A stretch of DNA of 64,000 bases. Source: Ceratotherium simum simum. Its lineage: Eukaryota; Chordata; Mammalia; Perissodactyla; Rhinocerotidae. Under the pieces are notes generated by a model. It saw only the letters and a list, made by a program, of their open reading frames with translations. It was not told the DNA's origin and searched no databases. The stretch covers positions 3,982,568 through 4,046,567 of the forward strand of contig NW_004454210.1 in assembly GCF_000283155.1 (NCBI RefSeq), given 5' to 3'. This document shows, piece by piece, positions 49,110 through 60,950 of this stretch. The stretch's first letter is position 1. Each line of letters starts with the position of its first letter. A program made the position numbers and the translations under genes.

Positions 49110-49328
49110 CCCTCTTAACTGTTTTTAAGTGTACAGTTCAGTAGTATTAACTGTATTCACATTGTGAAGCCTGCTTTTTTTTTTTACTCAGCAATATAGT
49201 GTGAACATTTTCCCGTATATGAGTGTAGATGTTCATTTTTGAGGATGCATGGATATACCATACTCTAGTTAATCAATTCCCTATTATTGGATATTTAGGT
49301 TTCCAGTTTTGGTTATTAATACTGCATA

Positions 49329-49543
49329 GGGCCGGCCCTATGGCTTAGCAGTTAAGTGCGCGCGCTCCGCTGCTGGTGGCCCCGGTTCGGATCCGGGGCG
49401 TGCACCGACGCACCGCTTCTCCGGCCATGCTGAGGCCACGTCCCACATACAGCAACTAGAAGGATGTGCAGCTATGACATACAAGTATCTACTGGGGCTT
49501 TGGGGGAAAAAAATAAATAAATAAAATCTTAAAAAAAAAAAAA
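49329..49543 (+). mobile_element. ERE SINE 14
   Basis: Sense ERE of the same type as 13, with an AAATAAATAAATAAAATC tail. ACTGCATA flanks both ends (49321-49328, 49544-49551). Confidence 0.97.
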
Positions 49544-49551
49544 ACTGCATA

Positions 49552-50060
49552 AAGCATGTTTAAATAAACATGCCTCCACATTTCATCAGGATAAAGTTCC
49601 AGGAGAATTGTTGGATTAATGGATATGTACTTTATAAAGCCTTCTGATGTGTATTGTCAAATTGCACTTCTGTCGCCATATTTAAGTGCCCCTTTCACTG
49701 TGTTCCTGCCAGTATTTGATGTTATAGTTTTTTAAAATCAATGTTTATGTAATTAAATCTTTAATGCAAAAAATAAATGCAAACAGAGCAGTAAAAGCTG
49801 AAGAAGTCGATGAGAAAATGCATTTTTGGGAATGTGCTGCATGAGATTATTACAGTTTATAAACTAGCAAACTATTGGTTCTTTAAGAGAAGAACTTAAC
49901 ACATTAATTATTCAATGTACAAGCATGGTAACTCTTAAGACACCTGTTCATGGAGAGTATAGGATCCAAATCAGTCCTCACTAATGAGAAGAAATGCCTA
50001 ATAATTTGAAGAGGTGTTGAATAATTCTTATAACCTAAATGGGTGAGTCTCAGGATAGGA
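49552..50060 (-). mobile_element. Old LINE-like sequence, host of ERE 14
   Basis: AATTGTTGGATTAATGGATA and ATTGCACTTCTGTCGCCATA resemble antisense L1 3' text, continuing the segment at 49165-49328. The right border is unclear. Confidence 0.4.
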
Positions 50061-50383
50061 TTGTACTGACTTTTGTGTAACTTTTTTATGTTAAAATTTT
50101 TTTTGTAGTTTTTAACTTTTTTGTGGATTTTGTTTGCCACACAGAAGTTTCAAATTTTAGTGAGGGGAAATCAATAAAATTTTTGGTTACTCCTTTCATA
50201 TTATGTTTGTAGAAAACCTTCTCTAGCTCAGGGTATAGTATTACCTTAATTTTCTTTTAGTAGTTTTATAGTTTTAACATTTAAATCAGAACTTGAACAC
50301 ATTTTTATCTACTAGGCTGCATTCCACCTGCTGGAAGAGGTGAGTTTCTTTTAATTGTTTTTTTCTCCAGTATAGTGTTTTTT
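50061..50383 (-). mobile_element. L1 ORF2 fragment (antisense)
   Basis: TTAGTAGTTTTATAGTTTTAA is typical of antisense L1 ORF2. It is cut by ERE 15. Confidence 0.5.
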
Positions 50384-50683
50384 TTTTTTTTTTAATTTTT
50401 TATTTATNNNNNNNNNNNNNNNNNNNNNNNNNNNNNNNNNNNNNNNNNNNNNNNNNNNNNNNNNNNNNNNNNNNNNNNNNNNNNNNNNNNNNNNNNNNNN
50501 NNNNNNNCCCCAAAGCCCCAGTAGATAGTTGTATGTCATAGCTGCACATCCTTCTAGTTGCTGTATGTGGGATGCGGCCTCAGCATGGCTGGACAAGCAG
50601 TGTGTCGGTGCGCGCCCGGGATCCGAACCTGGGCCACCAGCAGCGGAGCGCGCGCACTTAACTGCTAAGCCACGGGGCCCGCC
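50384..50683 (-). mobile_element. ERE SINE 15 containing an assembly gap
   Basis: Antisense ERE with head CCACGGGGCCCGCC and duplication CTCCAGTATAGTGTTTTT (from 50366 and 50684). The gap sits in its AT-rich tail, so the true length is unknown. Confidence 0.93.
50408..50507. other. Assembly gap of exactly 100 N
   Basis: A 100 N block is a common placeholder for unknown length. It falls between TTTATTTAT and CCCCAAAGCCCC, where sister EREs have only about 10-15 bases. Confidence 0.98.
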
Positions 50684-51745
50684 CTCCAGTATAGTGTTTT
50701 TTGAAGTTGGACTTTAAATACCTTTTAGGAAAGGCGTGTCTCTTCTAATTTGCCTCAATCCTCAGAACTCCCAATTGTCTTATACATATTTAGCATATTT
50801 CAATTTGAACATTTTATTTTACCTACGTGATGCCTATAGACATTTGATTTTGTGACCCCTAGTTAGTCAATCTAGAGTTTATTTTGGTATTTGGATGATA
50901 GAGGGAATTGACTTGAATTTTTTCCCCAAATGACTAGTTAGCAGACCCAACAAGTTCTAATGGATAATTCCAGTATATATTAAATTCTTACATGTTCTTG
51001 AGGTCTTTGCATTTTTCTGTCTGTTGTTGTAACAATTACATTTTATAATTTTGTATCTAAATTGTATGCTTTTAAATTTTAATGTCTGGTAGGATCTGCT
51101 TCCCCCACATTGCCTCATTTCCACCCCCACCCCATCTTGACTGTTCCAGTATTCCAATACATCTTTTTTTTCTAGATGAAATTTAGAATAATTTCACCCA
51201 AAACCGAAAGTAGCCTATGGAGAGCAGCATGTTATGTTTTCATTTTCATTCAGTTCAAAATACTTTCTAATTTCCCTTTTGATTTTGTGTTTGACCCATA
51301 GGTTATTTAGAAGTGTTTTATTTTGTTTCTAAATATTTGAGCATTTCCCCAGAGATCTTTCTGATACTGATTTCTAATTTAGTTCCATTTAAGGTCATTA
51401 TAGTCAGAGAACATGCTTTTATTTAAATCCTTTTAAATTTATTGAGAATTGTTTTATGGCCTAGAATATGGTTTCTCTTGGTCTTCTGAGGGCACTTGAA
51501 AAGAATATAGTGGCATGTTCTATAAATGTCAATTAGGTCAAGTTGATTGTTAGTTTTGTTCAAGTCTTCTATATCCTTATTGATTTTCTGTTTACTTGTT
51601 CTATCAATTATGGAGAGAGGGATATTAAAATCTTCGACTATTATTGTGGATTTGTCTGTTTCTCCTTGTAGTACTATCAGTTTTTGCTTCATGTATTTTG
51701 AAGCTCTGTTATTAGGTGTGTAGACATTTAAGAATGGTATGTCCT
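50684..51745 (-). mobile_element. L1 (antisense), ORF2 region, left part
   Basis: The minus strand at about 51423-51745 reads broken L1 endonuclease-domain text (IIVEDFNIPLS, DLIDIYRTCH and LGHKT). The part at 50700-51180 is more diverged. Confidence 0.8.
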
Positions 51746-52044
51746 GGGGCCGGCCCCGTGGCTTAGCAGTTAAGTGCCCGTGCTGTGCTACTGGTGGCCC
51801 GGGTTCGGATCCTGGGCGTGCACCGACGCACCACTTGTCAGGCCATGCTGAGGCGGCTTCCCACATACAGCAACTAGAAGGATGTGCAGCTATAGCATAC
51901 AACTATCTACTGGGGCTTTGGGGGAAAAAAGGAGGAGGATTGGCAATAGATGTTAGCTCAGGGCCGGTCTTCCTCAGCAAAAAGAGGAGGATTGGCATGG
52001 ATGTTAGCTCAGGGCTGATCTTCCTCACAAAAAAAAAAAAACAA
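51746..52044 (+). mobile_element. ERE SINE 16 (composite type)
   Basis: Head GGGGCCGGCCCCGTGGCTTA, body AACTAGAAGGATGTGCAGC, then two GATGTTAGCTCAGGGC modules. Perfect 16 bp duplication AAGAATGGTATGTCCT (51730-51745, 52045-52060). Confidence 0.98.
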
Positions 52045-52360
52045 AAGAATGGTATGTCCTCTTGATGAATTGATCCCTTTATCATTATGAAATGATCCTG
52101 TAATAGTTTTTGCTCTGAAATCTACTTTGTCTGATATTAATATAGTCACTCCAACCTTCTTTTGATTAGTGTTAGCATGGTATATCTTTTTTCCATCCTT
52201 TTACTTTAATCTATTTGTATCTTGCAAGTGTTTTTCTTATAGGCAACGTATAGATGGATCTTTGTTTTTTATGCATTCTGACAATCTCTACATTTTAAGT
52301 GGCATGTTTAGTATGTACTTTTTTTTCTCTGTGGCTGCTTTTATACAACAGGATGTTTTT
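52045..52360 (-). mobile_element. L1 (antisense), right part
   Basis: TTGATGAATTGATCCCTTTA, ACTTTGTCTGATATTAATAT and ATGGTATATCTTTTTTCCAT continue the L1 endonuclease region after the ERE. Confidence 0.85.
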
Positions 52361-52890
52361 GTGATTCATTCATGTTGGTTGTATCAGCATGAAGGTGGTT
52401 CATACCTTTTTTCTGCGTAGTATTCCATTGTATAGATATTCTACAATTTGTTTATCCATTCATCTTTTGAAGGACACTTGAATTTTTCCAGTTTTGGCTA
52501 TTAACATTCTTGTGTAAGTCTGTGTGTGGATATTTATTTCACTTCTCTAAGAGTGGAATTGCTGGTTCGTATGGTAAGTGTATGTTTAACTTTGGAAAAA
52601 TAGTTTCTTATAAAGTTGTACATTTTTAAATTCCTGCCAGCAATGTATGAAAGGTTTTGTTGCTCTTGTCTTGCCAAGCTCTTGGATTGTCAGCCTTTTA
52701 ACTTTGAAAAGCTATAGATTTTTGCATGTTGATTTTATAACTAGCTTTTTTACTGAACTTTTATTACTTATTTTTTAGCTAATTGTCTTGAGTTTTCCAA
52801 GTAGACAATTACATCATCTGTAAGTAATAATAAAAATTTGGTCTGAACATTTTCATATTTCTCTCTTCATTTTGTCTGCTGGCTGAACAT
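52361..52890 (-). mobile_element. Second antisense L1 fragment
   Basis: TAGTATTCCATTGTATAGAT and GAGTGGAATTGCTGGTTCGT are L1 3' text, so a different L1 copy starts here. RT-region text follows at 52700-52880. Confidence 0.7.
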
Positions 52891-53480
52891 CATTGGCTTA
52901 AATTTCCAAAATAGGTTTAATATATTTGAAAAAGAATTTCATCAAGATAATTAAAATCAAAATATGTTGGCATTCTTTGAAAGGGTTAGCTGAAAAACTC
53001 AAAACATCTCATTCTTCAGTGATGTAGTGTAAATGAACTGTTACTAAGTTATTAGTTAATTGTCTGTATGCCCATTATTAATCAAATAATGTCACAATTT
53101 ATTTGTTTATGTTTTTCTTTGTAAACAATTCACCAAATTTGTTTTCATACACACCACTTAATGAACCCAGCGTTCCAACTCTTGAGAGAGCTATGCATAG
53201 GCTATCTGTGATTAAGTACAAACTTGGAAGAATAAGCAAATTCTGTCAAGTCTGTCCCCATGACATGTTCAGAAGTGCATACAATCCTTAAAAGCACTTT
53301 AATACACTTATTTATGTTACACGTTGTAGAAATTCTCTGATAGATTTTTTAAAAAGGTATATGTTCAGTTCTTATAAATAGTTACCACTTGCCTGTCATA
53401 GTCATTGTCAACATTTATGAGTTAACAGGTATGCCTTTATGTGATCCTGGGATATATATGTGATAGATCATTGCCTAGAG
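52891..53480. other. Intron, nothing recognised
   Basis: No feature supported. Confidence 0.4.
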
Positions 53481-53706
53481 CAGGGTTTCTCAACCTCGAC
53501 AATATTGACATTTAGGGCTGGATAATCTTTTGCTGTGGGGTGCTGTCCTGTGCATTGTAGGAAGTTAGCAGCATTCCTGGTCTCTACCCATTTGATGACA
53601 GTAGGTCCTTCCCTCCTCTCCTCCAGTTGTGACATCCGAAAGTGTTCCCAGACATCACCAAATGTCCCCTCTGGTGGCCAAAATTGCCCTCCTTTGAAAA
53701 GCAGTG
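53481..53706 (-). mobile_element. MER20 (antisense)
   Basis: CAGGGTTTCTCAACCTCGAC, CCAGACATCACCAAATGTCC and GAAAAGCAGTG are reversed MER20 landmarks. The 150-codon minus frame at 53468-53920 mostly overlaps it. Confidence 0.88.
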
Positions 53707-54744
53707 GTGTGATAGATCTTGAAGTGAGTTTAGGCAGTACCCAATAAGAAACACTGGCAGGACACGAGACCAGTTCATCGGCTGGTGGAATACCCTGGTG
53801 GCCCATTTCCTGAGAATTGTGTTCTAGTCTAGAGATTGGAGAAACTGAGAATTTGTAGTAGTAGTCTTCCTTTTCTTGCAGTTTGTGGATTCCGCAAGTC
53901 ACTTGGTTCCTCTGCCTCACTTCCCCACCTTATCTTATTGACCCCTCTGTGGAATAAGAGAACCAGGAGAGGGTAACTGGGAGTTATTAATAAAATGTTA
54001 GGAAAATTGTCAGCAGATCCCTTGAGGACATCTTGCCCCAACTTTCCTATTTAAGTTCCATTACACTGTCTGTGGTCATTGTGGTTTGAAATATAGAACC
54101 GCTCTAACCCTCTTGGTTATATAAATCACTTTCTGTGATTTATAAGTCATTTACAGAGACTTCTTCCTTAAACGTGGTCTTATTTCTCCTGCCGTGGTTC
54201 ACTGTGAGTTGTAGGAATGATACTTCTATACCTTGGTGGCACACAGCAAAATCGCTTATGTGGGATCAAAGTGGCGCTGTGGATGATCAGTAGACCTTAC
54301 TAGTTTTGATTGGTTTCCAGTTTTTTCATGCCCTAATTGAGCCAGGTAACATAGGGTGCTGAATTGGACTTCATTTTTTGCTTTGCTGCTATGACCTTTT
54401 GAATTGAGTCCTTTATCCACCTTATGCCTGAAATCTACCTATTTCTCAAAGTCATTGAGAGTAATAAAATTGCAGTGATATTTGTAATGTTAACTTCTTA
54501 CTGTAAATATTCTAACTATAGTTTAAGTAAATGCTCTGTAAAATTTGGATGAACAAAATGGATTAGCCTTTCCAAATCTTAGCAGTCCTTCAGAATTCAA
54601 CCAAAGTTAAATTTGTCCCAAGAAGTTTCCTTACCAATTCCAGCTGACATTTGTCTTTCCATAGTCTTATATTTTTTTCTCATTGTTTCATGTCTTATCT
54701 CTTCAACAAAATTGTTGAAATGGTTTTTCAGGGAGGTAGGAGTG
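53707..54744. other. Intron, nothing recognised
   Basis: Possible L2 scrap near 54560-54680; nothing else supported. Confidence 0.4.
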
Positions 54745-54965
54745 GGGATTGGAAGGGACATTACATTTTTATACTATATTAAATCCCTTTTATGCTTTAT
54801 CTCATTTGATCTTCCTATGAACTTTAAGATTGTTAGGATAGATATAATTATTCTCATTTTACAACTGTGAAAATGGAGCTCTAGAGAAGTTGAGACTTTT
54901 CCAGTGTTATCCTGTTAATAGGTGGTTAAGCCAAGGCTAGTACCCGTTACGTATTAGGATTCCTA
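54745..54965 (-). mobile_element. MIR
   Basis: ATGCTTTATCTCATTTGATC, CATTTTACAACTGTGAAAAT and TTAATAGGTGGTTAAGCCAA are antisense MIR. Confidence 0.75.
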
Positions 54966-56985
54966 ACTAGAGAAATTGTGCAAACCTAAAAACTGTTTTT
55001 GATTTGCTATTATGTTTGCAATGTGCAGAATCTTAGTGTTGCCAGTAAAGTATTGAGACATCTAAGCCTGCTATGTTAAGTAGGCTGTGTACAAGGTTAG
55101 TGGGATGGCTTATGCTGAATCACTCCTGCCCTGGCTCTGTCCTCCAGGAAGGACAGGCACTGCGGAATAGCAGTCTGGGGGTGGGTATACAGACTCTGAT
55201 CATACAACAGTTTCTCTGTATAGCCTTCTTGGAAGGTGTGCTATTTTCTGTTCTCAGGCACCTTTGCTGACCAGAGTCCCCACTGTCCTCTGCTTTAATC
55301 CTTAGCATTTCTGCTGCTACTGATAGAGCTTTGTGATAATACCAGCTAAAACTGGGTGTTTTAGGGACATGCTCCAGTGTGCACTGAAGTGACCAGGAAG
55401 TTATTATGCCTTGTCCAGCATGGAAACTGCAGAGAATGACTCTGCTGGTGTAAGAGGATGGAGCCTTGTTTTTAGCTCAGCTCCTAGAATGAGGAATGTA
55501 GCTCCCAGCTTGTCTGCATGTCTGACGTCCGTTGTTGATTGTCCCATTCATTGAGCAGAATCATATGGAGATTTTTGACTTATTCCCCTGGCATGGCAGA
55601 GCTAGCTTCTGTAGATTATTTTATCAGAACCAGTTGGACCATGTTTTCTTTTAATCATATTGCTTGGCTTTCTTCTGTGGAGATAAAATGGAAGCTACAT
55701 TGAAACAAGCCAGGAGCTGCTAACTTCCCTGTGCCTGAACTACCTGGTCCAGGTGCTCTGTTACCTGTACGTGAACGCTTGAGGCAGGTCATACCGAGGG
55801 ATTGATTGCTCTCTGCTTTGAAGGACACTTACCTTAGCTTCTCAGACCCAATACTCCTTTACCTTCTTTTAGTTGGAATATTGCATTTATTCTGTCCACA
55901 ACTCCTGGGTCTCCTTTTCCTTTTGATCTTTCTGGGTCTTGACTTTGTACCTCAGTGCTTGACCACTAGTCCATTTCAGAGTTCAATAATTGTATTTTCC
56001 ACTTTTTCCAGCATGTTATCTACTGCTTATCTGGGCTCTATGTGGTTTATTTCCTGATTTTGACATGTCTCTGCCTAGTGTTAACTTGTTACCTGATCTT
56101 AAGACTATTCAACTCCTGTTCAATCTGACGCGTCTGTGCCCCCCACTTTGACCAGGGAATTCAGTGAAAACCCCAGTTTCTCATCTGTACTCTGACCCTT
56201 AACCCCAGATGACACTAGTGATGGCTTTGTGATTAGGCTACGAAAGAAGACTGACTTCATGCATACCATATGATCATATTGTTTATATGTTTCTCTCAAG
56301 ACTGATTCCACCTTTTCTAAAAGACATCTAAAAAGCAGCGGAAGTGCTTTTGAAAATGAGAGGCTGCCTTTTTGGTAGCAGTTCTTTCATTTATTGGAGA
56401 ATCCAGATTGAGCTCTTTATAAAGTATTCTCCCACATAATGTACTGGGATAGTCCTAACAGTAGTAAACCTTGATCCACAGATCAGATGTGCCATTTGGT
56501 AAAAAGAAATAATGTAGGACTCAATAAAACCAGCCTGTTTAGTGGAAGCATCATTAAAACCTGCGTGGAAAAAAAGGCTTGTAGCCGTGTTAGCAAGTAT
56601 AAAACAAATGTCAGAACTGAGGAGTCACAAAATTACACCACTCACCACCAGGGATGGTTTCATATCCACCTGGATGCCACAGGTACCCAGGCTTTGACCG
56701 TTCGGAGGATAGGATTTCTGGATACTTGCATCATCTGAAGCCATTTGTTGCTGACAAAAAACCATTATAACATATAGAGAGTTATTAGTTAAGACGACGA
56801 TGGGTTTAGTCTTCGCTCTTAATATAAGGGATGGAGAAGCTGATGCTCATGACAAATACTGAAAAAGGAGCAAATTTTGTATCAGCAAAAGTTCATATAG
56901 CCAGAGTTTTACTGAAGGCTGCGAGTAATATCAGACACCCACCTAAGAGACATTACTTAGGAAGGAGGGGGTAAGGGGAGATGGG
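54966..56985. other. Intron, 2 kb without recognisable repeats
   Basis: No transposon, microsatellite or coding signal that I can name. Confidence 0.45.
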
Positions 56986-57185
56986 GACGGACGTTTGTTG
57001 ACTGCTTCTGTGGTTAGAGGTGTCCTAGATGCTTTATGATGCTATCTCATGTAATCTTCATAACACCTCAGTGGAGCTCATAGTTCCTCATTTAATAAAT
57101 AAGCTGGGGTCATGTTACTACGGAGTGTTCGCACTGGGATTTGAACCTGGATCTAACTCCAAAGCCTTGCTCCTTAGAATGAGGC
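56986..57185 (-). mobile_element. MIR
   Basis: ATGCTATCTCATGTAATCTT, GGGATTTGAACCTGGATCTA and CCAAAGCCTTGCTCCTT are antisense MIR. Confidence 0.8.
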
Positions 57186-57304
57186 AGGCAGGATTTAGAA
57201 AATGAACGCCTCTGGTTTTGCCAGAAAGGCAGGAGCTATGGAAGGACTCAGCTTCCGTTCCCTCGTTTCGTAAAGATTGCTGCATTTGAAAGCATGCTGC
57301 ATTA

Positions 57305-57470
57305 GTTCTCAACACCAGCTGTCTATTAGGATCATCTGTGGAGATTAAAGGAAAAAGCAAAAACATACGCACCACCCTGAAGATTCTGAATCTCAGTGGG
57401 TTCTGGATGCGGGGCTGGGACTTCCGAGATGATTCTGATGTGCTGTTAGGATTGAGAAACTGTCTGTGTA
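57305..57470 (+). mobile_element. MER5A-like hAT fossil
   Basis: TAGTTCTCAACACCAGCTGT at the left and GGATTGAGAAACTG at the right. The 155-codon minus frame at 57118-57585 spans this and the MIR. Confidence 0.7.
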
Positions 57471-58244
57471 TAGAGGACAATGGAATGGATGTGAGCCCTG
57501 GAGTGGCCCCTAGAGATAATATTTCCAACCCTCTTGTGAGAGGAGACTGAGGCCCAGAGAGCTCAGAGGCCAAATATTCCTTCATTCAGTCCAGCACTTC
57601 CCAGCATTGACTATTTGTTATTCTAGGTGATTCAGAAAATGCAAAGAAAAAATACTTTCCCAGCCTTTGAAAAATTTTTAGCTAAAGTCCATGTAGTTGG
57701 TTAATGCAAAGCCACACCTGGAACCCAGGTTTCCTGGCTTCATTGGTGTTATAAACCCTTTTGAATATTATCATTGCCAGGCTCTCTTTGAGATCCCCCA
57801 AGCTGTGTAAATGGTTCCTGTTAACACTGTGGTAAGTGGCCTCCAAAGCCCGTGGCTTCCCCATTCCAGAAGTCTCCTGCCTGCCTTTCTGCCTCATTAC
57901 TGGCCTGGTATTCAACCACCCACTTTCCCGTAGCTTCACAGGCCCACAGCTTTTCCGTTGACGGCTTTGTTCTCAGTTCATTTTTAAGTGTCTCACCTGG
58001 AAAAGGCCTGAAAAGCTGCGCAGTGATTATTTTAGAAATGCAGTGCTTGGGCAAAACCTGCACTACTGGTGGTCACCCCCATCTCTTTGCTGTGCTTTCT
58101 AATTAGTTCATAGTCCTCTGATTCATCCTACAGTGTTTTTGTGGGCTGCATGTTTTTTGGAGTTTTTCCCAGATCCTTCAGGGCGGTGAATGCAGCAGAG
58201 GGCAGGGAGCGCTCCCCTCCAGTCACCAGGGAGGGAAAGAGGAG
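57471..58244. other. Intron, nothing recognised
   Basis: No feature supported. Confidence 0.4.
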
Positions 58245-58460
58245 GGCAGTGTGTGTGCCCAGCACTGTGCTAGGCCCTTTTTCATACATTTTTTTCTTTA
58301 ATACTTTTCAATAGCCTTGGGGGGGAAAGTTTCCACATCTGCAAAATATAAATAATAACTGAGGCTTACAGAAGTTAAGTAACTTTCTTGAGATTACAAA
58401 AGTAAGTTTTGTTGCTAGAAATCCAACCATAGAGCCTTCTGACCCAAAGGTCATGCTCTT
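58245..58460 (-). mobile_element. MIR
   Basis: CCCAGCACTGTGCTAGGCCC, GAGGCTTACAGAAGTTAAGT and AGAAATCCAACCATAGAGCC are antisense MIR. Confidence 0.75.
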
Positions 58461-60467
58461 TTCCTCGTACCGCATGCCACATCATATGTAAAGCTTTTGA
58501 TCTAATCCAAATCTACTTTTTGGATAAGTGACTCTTAAGTTGAATTTCTCATATCTACAGTAGGTTTTAGAAATCAAGACTTTGATTTAACAATCCAGGA
58601 GCGATATAGGACTTGGGACAGGACCCTAGAGAGGATGGCATTAGGTATTGCAGTCTGAGAATTGCGGTGAGGGCAGGCACCAAACCCTTAGGCCAGCCCA
58701 TTGGACCAGGGGCCAACACAGGCACCGTCCAGGCCAGTATCAGAACTTGGAAAACTCAGGGTGACCAAAGCATAAATGCTAAGCTGATGTCCTCGGGGAT
58801 CCAGAAGTGGTATGGAAGGATGGATCTCCAGCTCATAAATATTTCCCATTACATATTTTGCCAGTTGGAGATCACTAATCTCTCCTTTTAATAGAATAGT
58901 CTTTTCTTTTAATCTTAAGTTATAGCTTGAATTTTTATATACCCTCTTTGTTAGGTAACACTTATCTGGGCCTCAGTTTTTGAGTCTACAAAATAATTCA
59001 AGTTTATTGTAATGAGGAAATGAGAACATGTGTGAATGACTTTTGCAAACTGTAGACTGTCGATACAAATACAAATACAACATCCATACAATATCCATAA
59101 AAATACAAACTGTAGACTACCCATACAAATAGAAATCGAATCACGTGATATAACATTTATATGAGAGTCTCGTAATGGAACCAGTGCAATTGGGGATTGG
59201 CATGAATCTATATGACAGGTTGGGAAACCAGGGCACCGAGAGAGAAAGTTACTCATACAAGTCTGGATACTCAAAACTGAAGCTAAGTCAACCCCTGACT
59301 CTTACTTCTCCCACAGTGCTCACCCTTTTCCTTTTCTTTTTTCAAAACATGGTATTACCGTGTTCTCAAGAGTGAATTATAATTAAAGTAACCGCAGCGT
59401 AAAGCTCATCAATGCGAGGTCTCCGAGTGTAGAGAAGCTGGTTAGAGAAGCGGTATTATGTAATGACCTAATTATGAGGCCTGCCATCTGCTTAGGAGTC
59501 ATGCCTGCCTGGTTAGGATTCCCTGATTGTGTTTTTCAAGGAGGGTGCTAGATTGTTAAGGGAGCATTGTGTGATAGGTAAACAACAGTAGAAACTCTAG
59601 TGCCTTTCTTGAAGGAGGTGGGTAGGTTGTGAGGGAGGGAGATGAAGCAGCCTTGGAGGGCTCCTAAGCGGATGGTACCCATTAGCCTAGAGAGCAGTGG
59701 CAGAAGGTTAATTATTCTGTAGAAGAGGCTCCATGTATTAGGGGAGGGGTGGTCAGGTGAAGTTGGCTGTCAGATTACGGCCAGAGGCCCCAAGCCTACC
59801 TAGAGAACCAACTGAGACATTTTTCTCCATTGAGAAGAAAGAATGAAAATTCCACTTTGTTTTTTTAGTGAGTGTTTTGTGCTACGGATGAAAACATTAA
59901 ATCCAGGGTCTTGAAATAGTGGGACTAAGTCAACGTAGAATTGAAACACAAACTGCTATGCTCAGGGTGCCTGATGAGTTGCCTCTGAAGGAACTCAGGG
60001 CCAAGAATCAGATGAAGAAATCGTATGGATATCAGGAGTGGCAAGTGAAGGGAGTGTGTTTTTGGGTAGTGTGACCTGCTACAGTATTGTGCTCAGGCTG
60101 GAAAGGAGTCTTTAGGCTGTGAGCTGTGAGGCTGAGACCCAGGAGGATGCTGACACACTGCTTGTACACTAGACGTACGGGGAGTGACTTTCAGGGAAAA
60201 TATCAAACTTTTTACACGCTTTAGGAGAATTTTTAACAGAAAATCTCTTTGCCTTCAGGTTTTAAAAATGTGCCTGTATCAGGAAAATCAGCAAGTGATT
60301 GGAAGAGTAAAGAGGAAACATCCCAAAGGAAGTAATGTTTTGCAGATTCCTACCCTTACTCCCACCTGTCAGAGAGCTTCTTTTAATTTATTTTCTTCTA
60401 CTGCCCATCCCTCACCCTCCAGTATGAAAGCAATGCTGTCTTTTAAAGAATTGATCATTCAGATTTT
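58461..60467. other. Intron, nothing recognised apart from a short tandem
   Basis: A small duplication around AAACTGTAGACT (59048 and 59107) with ATACAAATACAAA units lies at 59060-59130. No gene. Confidence 0.4.
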
Positions 60468-60678
60468 TTTTTTTAAAGTTTTTATTTATTTATTTTTTCC
60501 CCCCAAAGCCCCAGTAGATAGTTGTATGTCATAGCTGCACATCCTTCTAGTTGCTGTATGTGGGATTCAGCCTCAGCATGGCCGGAGAAGCGGTGCGTCG
60601 GTGCGCGCCCGGGATCCGAACCCGGGCCGCCAGCAGCGGAGCCCGCACACTTAACCGCTAAGCCACGGGGCCGGCCCC
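60468..60678 (-). mobile_element. ERE SINE 17 (young-looking)
   Basis: Antisense ERE with near-canonical head (CCACGGGGCCGGCCCC) and many intact CpGs. AGATTTT flanks both sides (60461-60467, 60679-60685). Confidence 0.97.
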
Positions 60679-60769
60679 AGATTTTCCTGCATAGAATTTA
60701 GGAGGTTGTTTGGTGTGCTTCATATTCCTAAAGAATCACCAAAATGTGGCAGATACTCAGCTCCGAAGG

Positions 60770-60950
60770 TCAGAGATTTTTCTGTCCCTTTAATCTAGTG
60801 CCACCCTTATATTTTACATATAAGGAAATGAGGCCCAGAGAAGTGTAGTGACTTGCTCAAGGTCATAGCTTGTCATTTGCAGAACTTGGACCAGAACCCT
60901 AGATCTCCTGACTCCTGGCCCGTTGTTCTTTCTGTTGCCCCTTGGTATCT
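60770..60950 (-). mobile_element. MIR/MIR3
   Basis: AAGGAAATGAGGCCCAGAGA, GACTTGCTCAAGGTCATAGC and AGATCTCCTGACTCCTGGCC are clear. Confidence 0.85.

Noticed and set aside
51423..51902. 159-codon minus-strand frame
   Set aside because: It is a chimera of an ERE (antisense) and a broken L1 endonuclease domain, not a host gene.
53468..53920. 150-codon minus-strand frame
   Set aside because: About half of it is a MER20 element; no domain.
57118..57585. 155-codon minus-strand frame
   Set aside because: It overlaps a MIR and a MER5-like element and has no recognisable domain.
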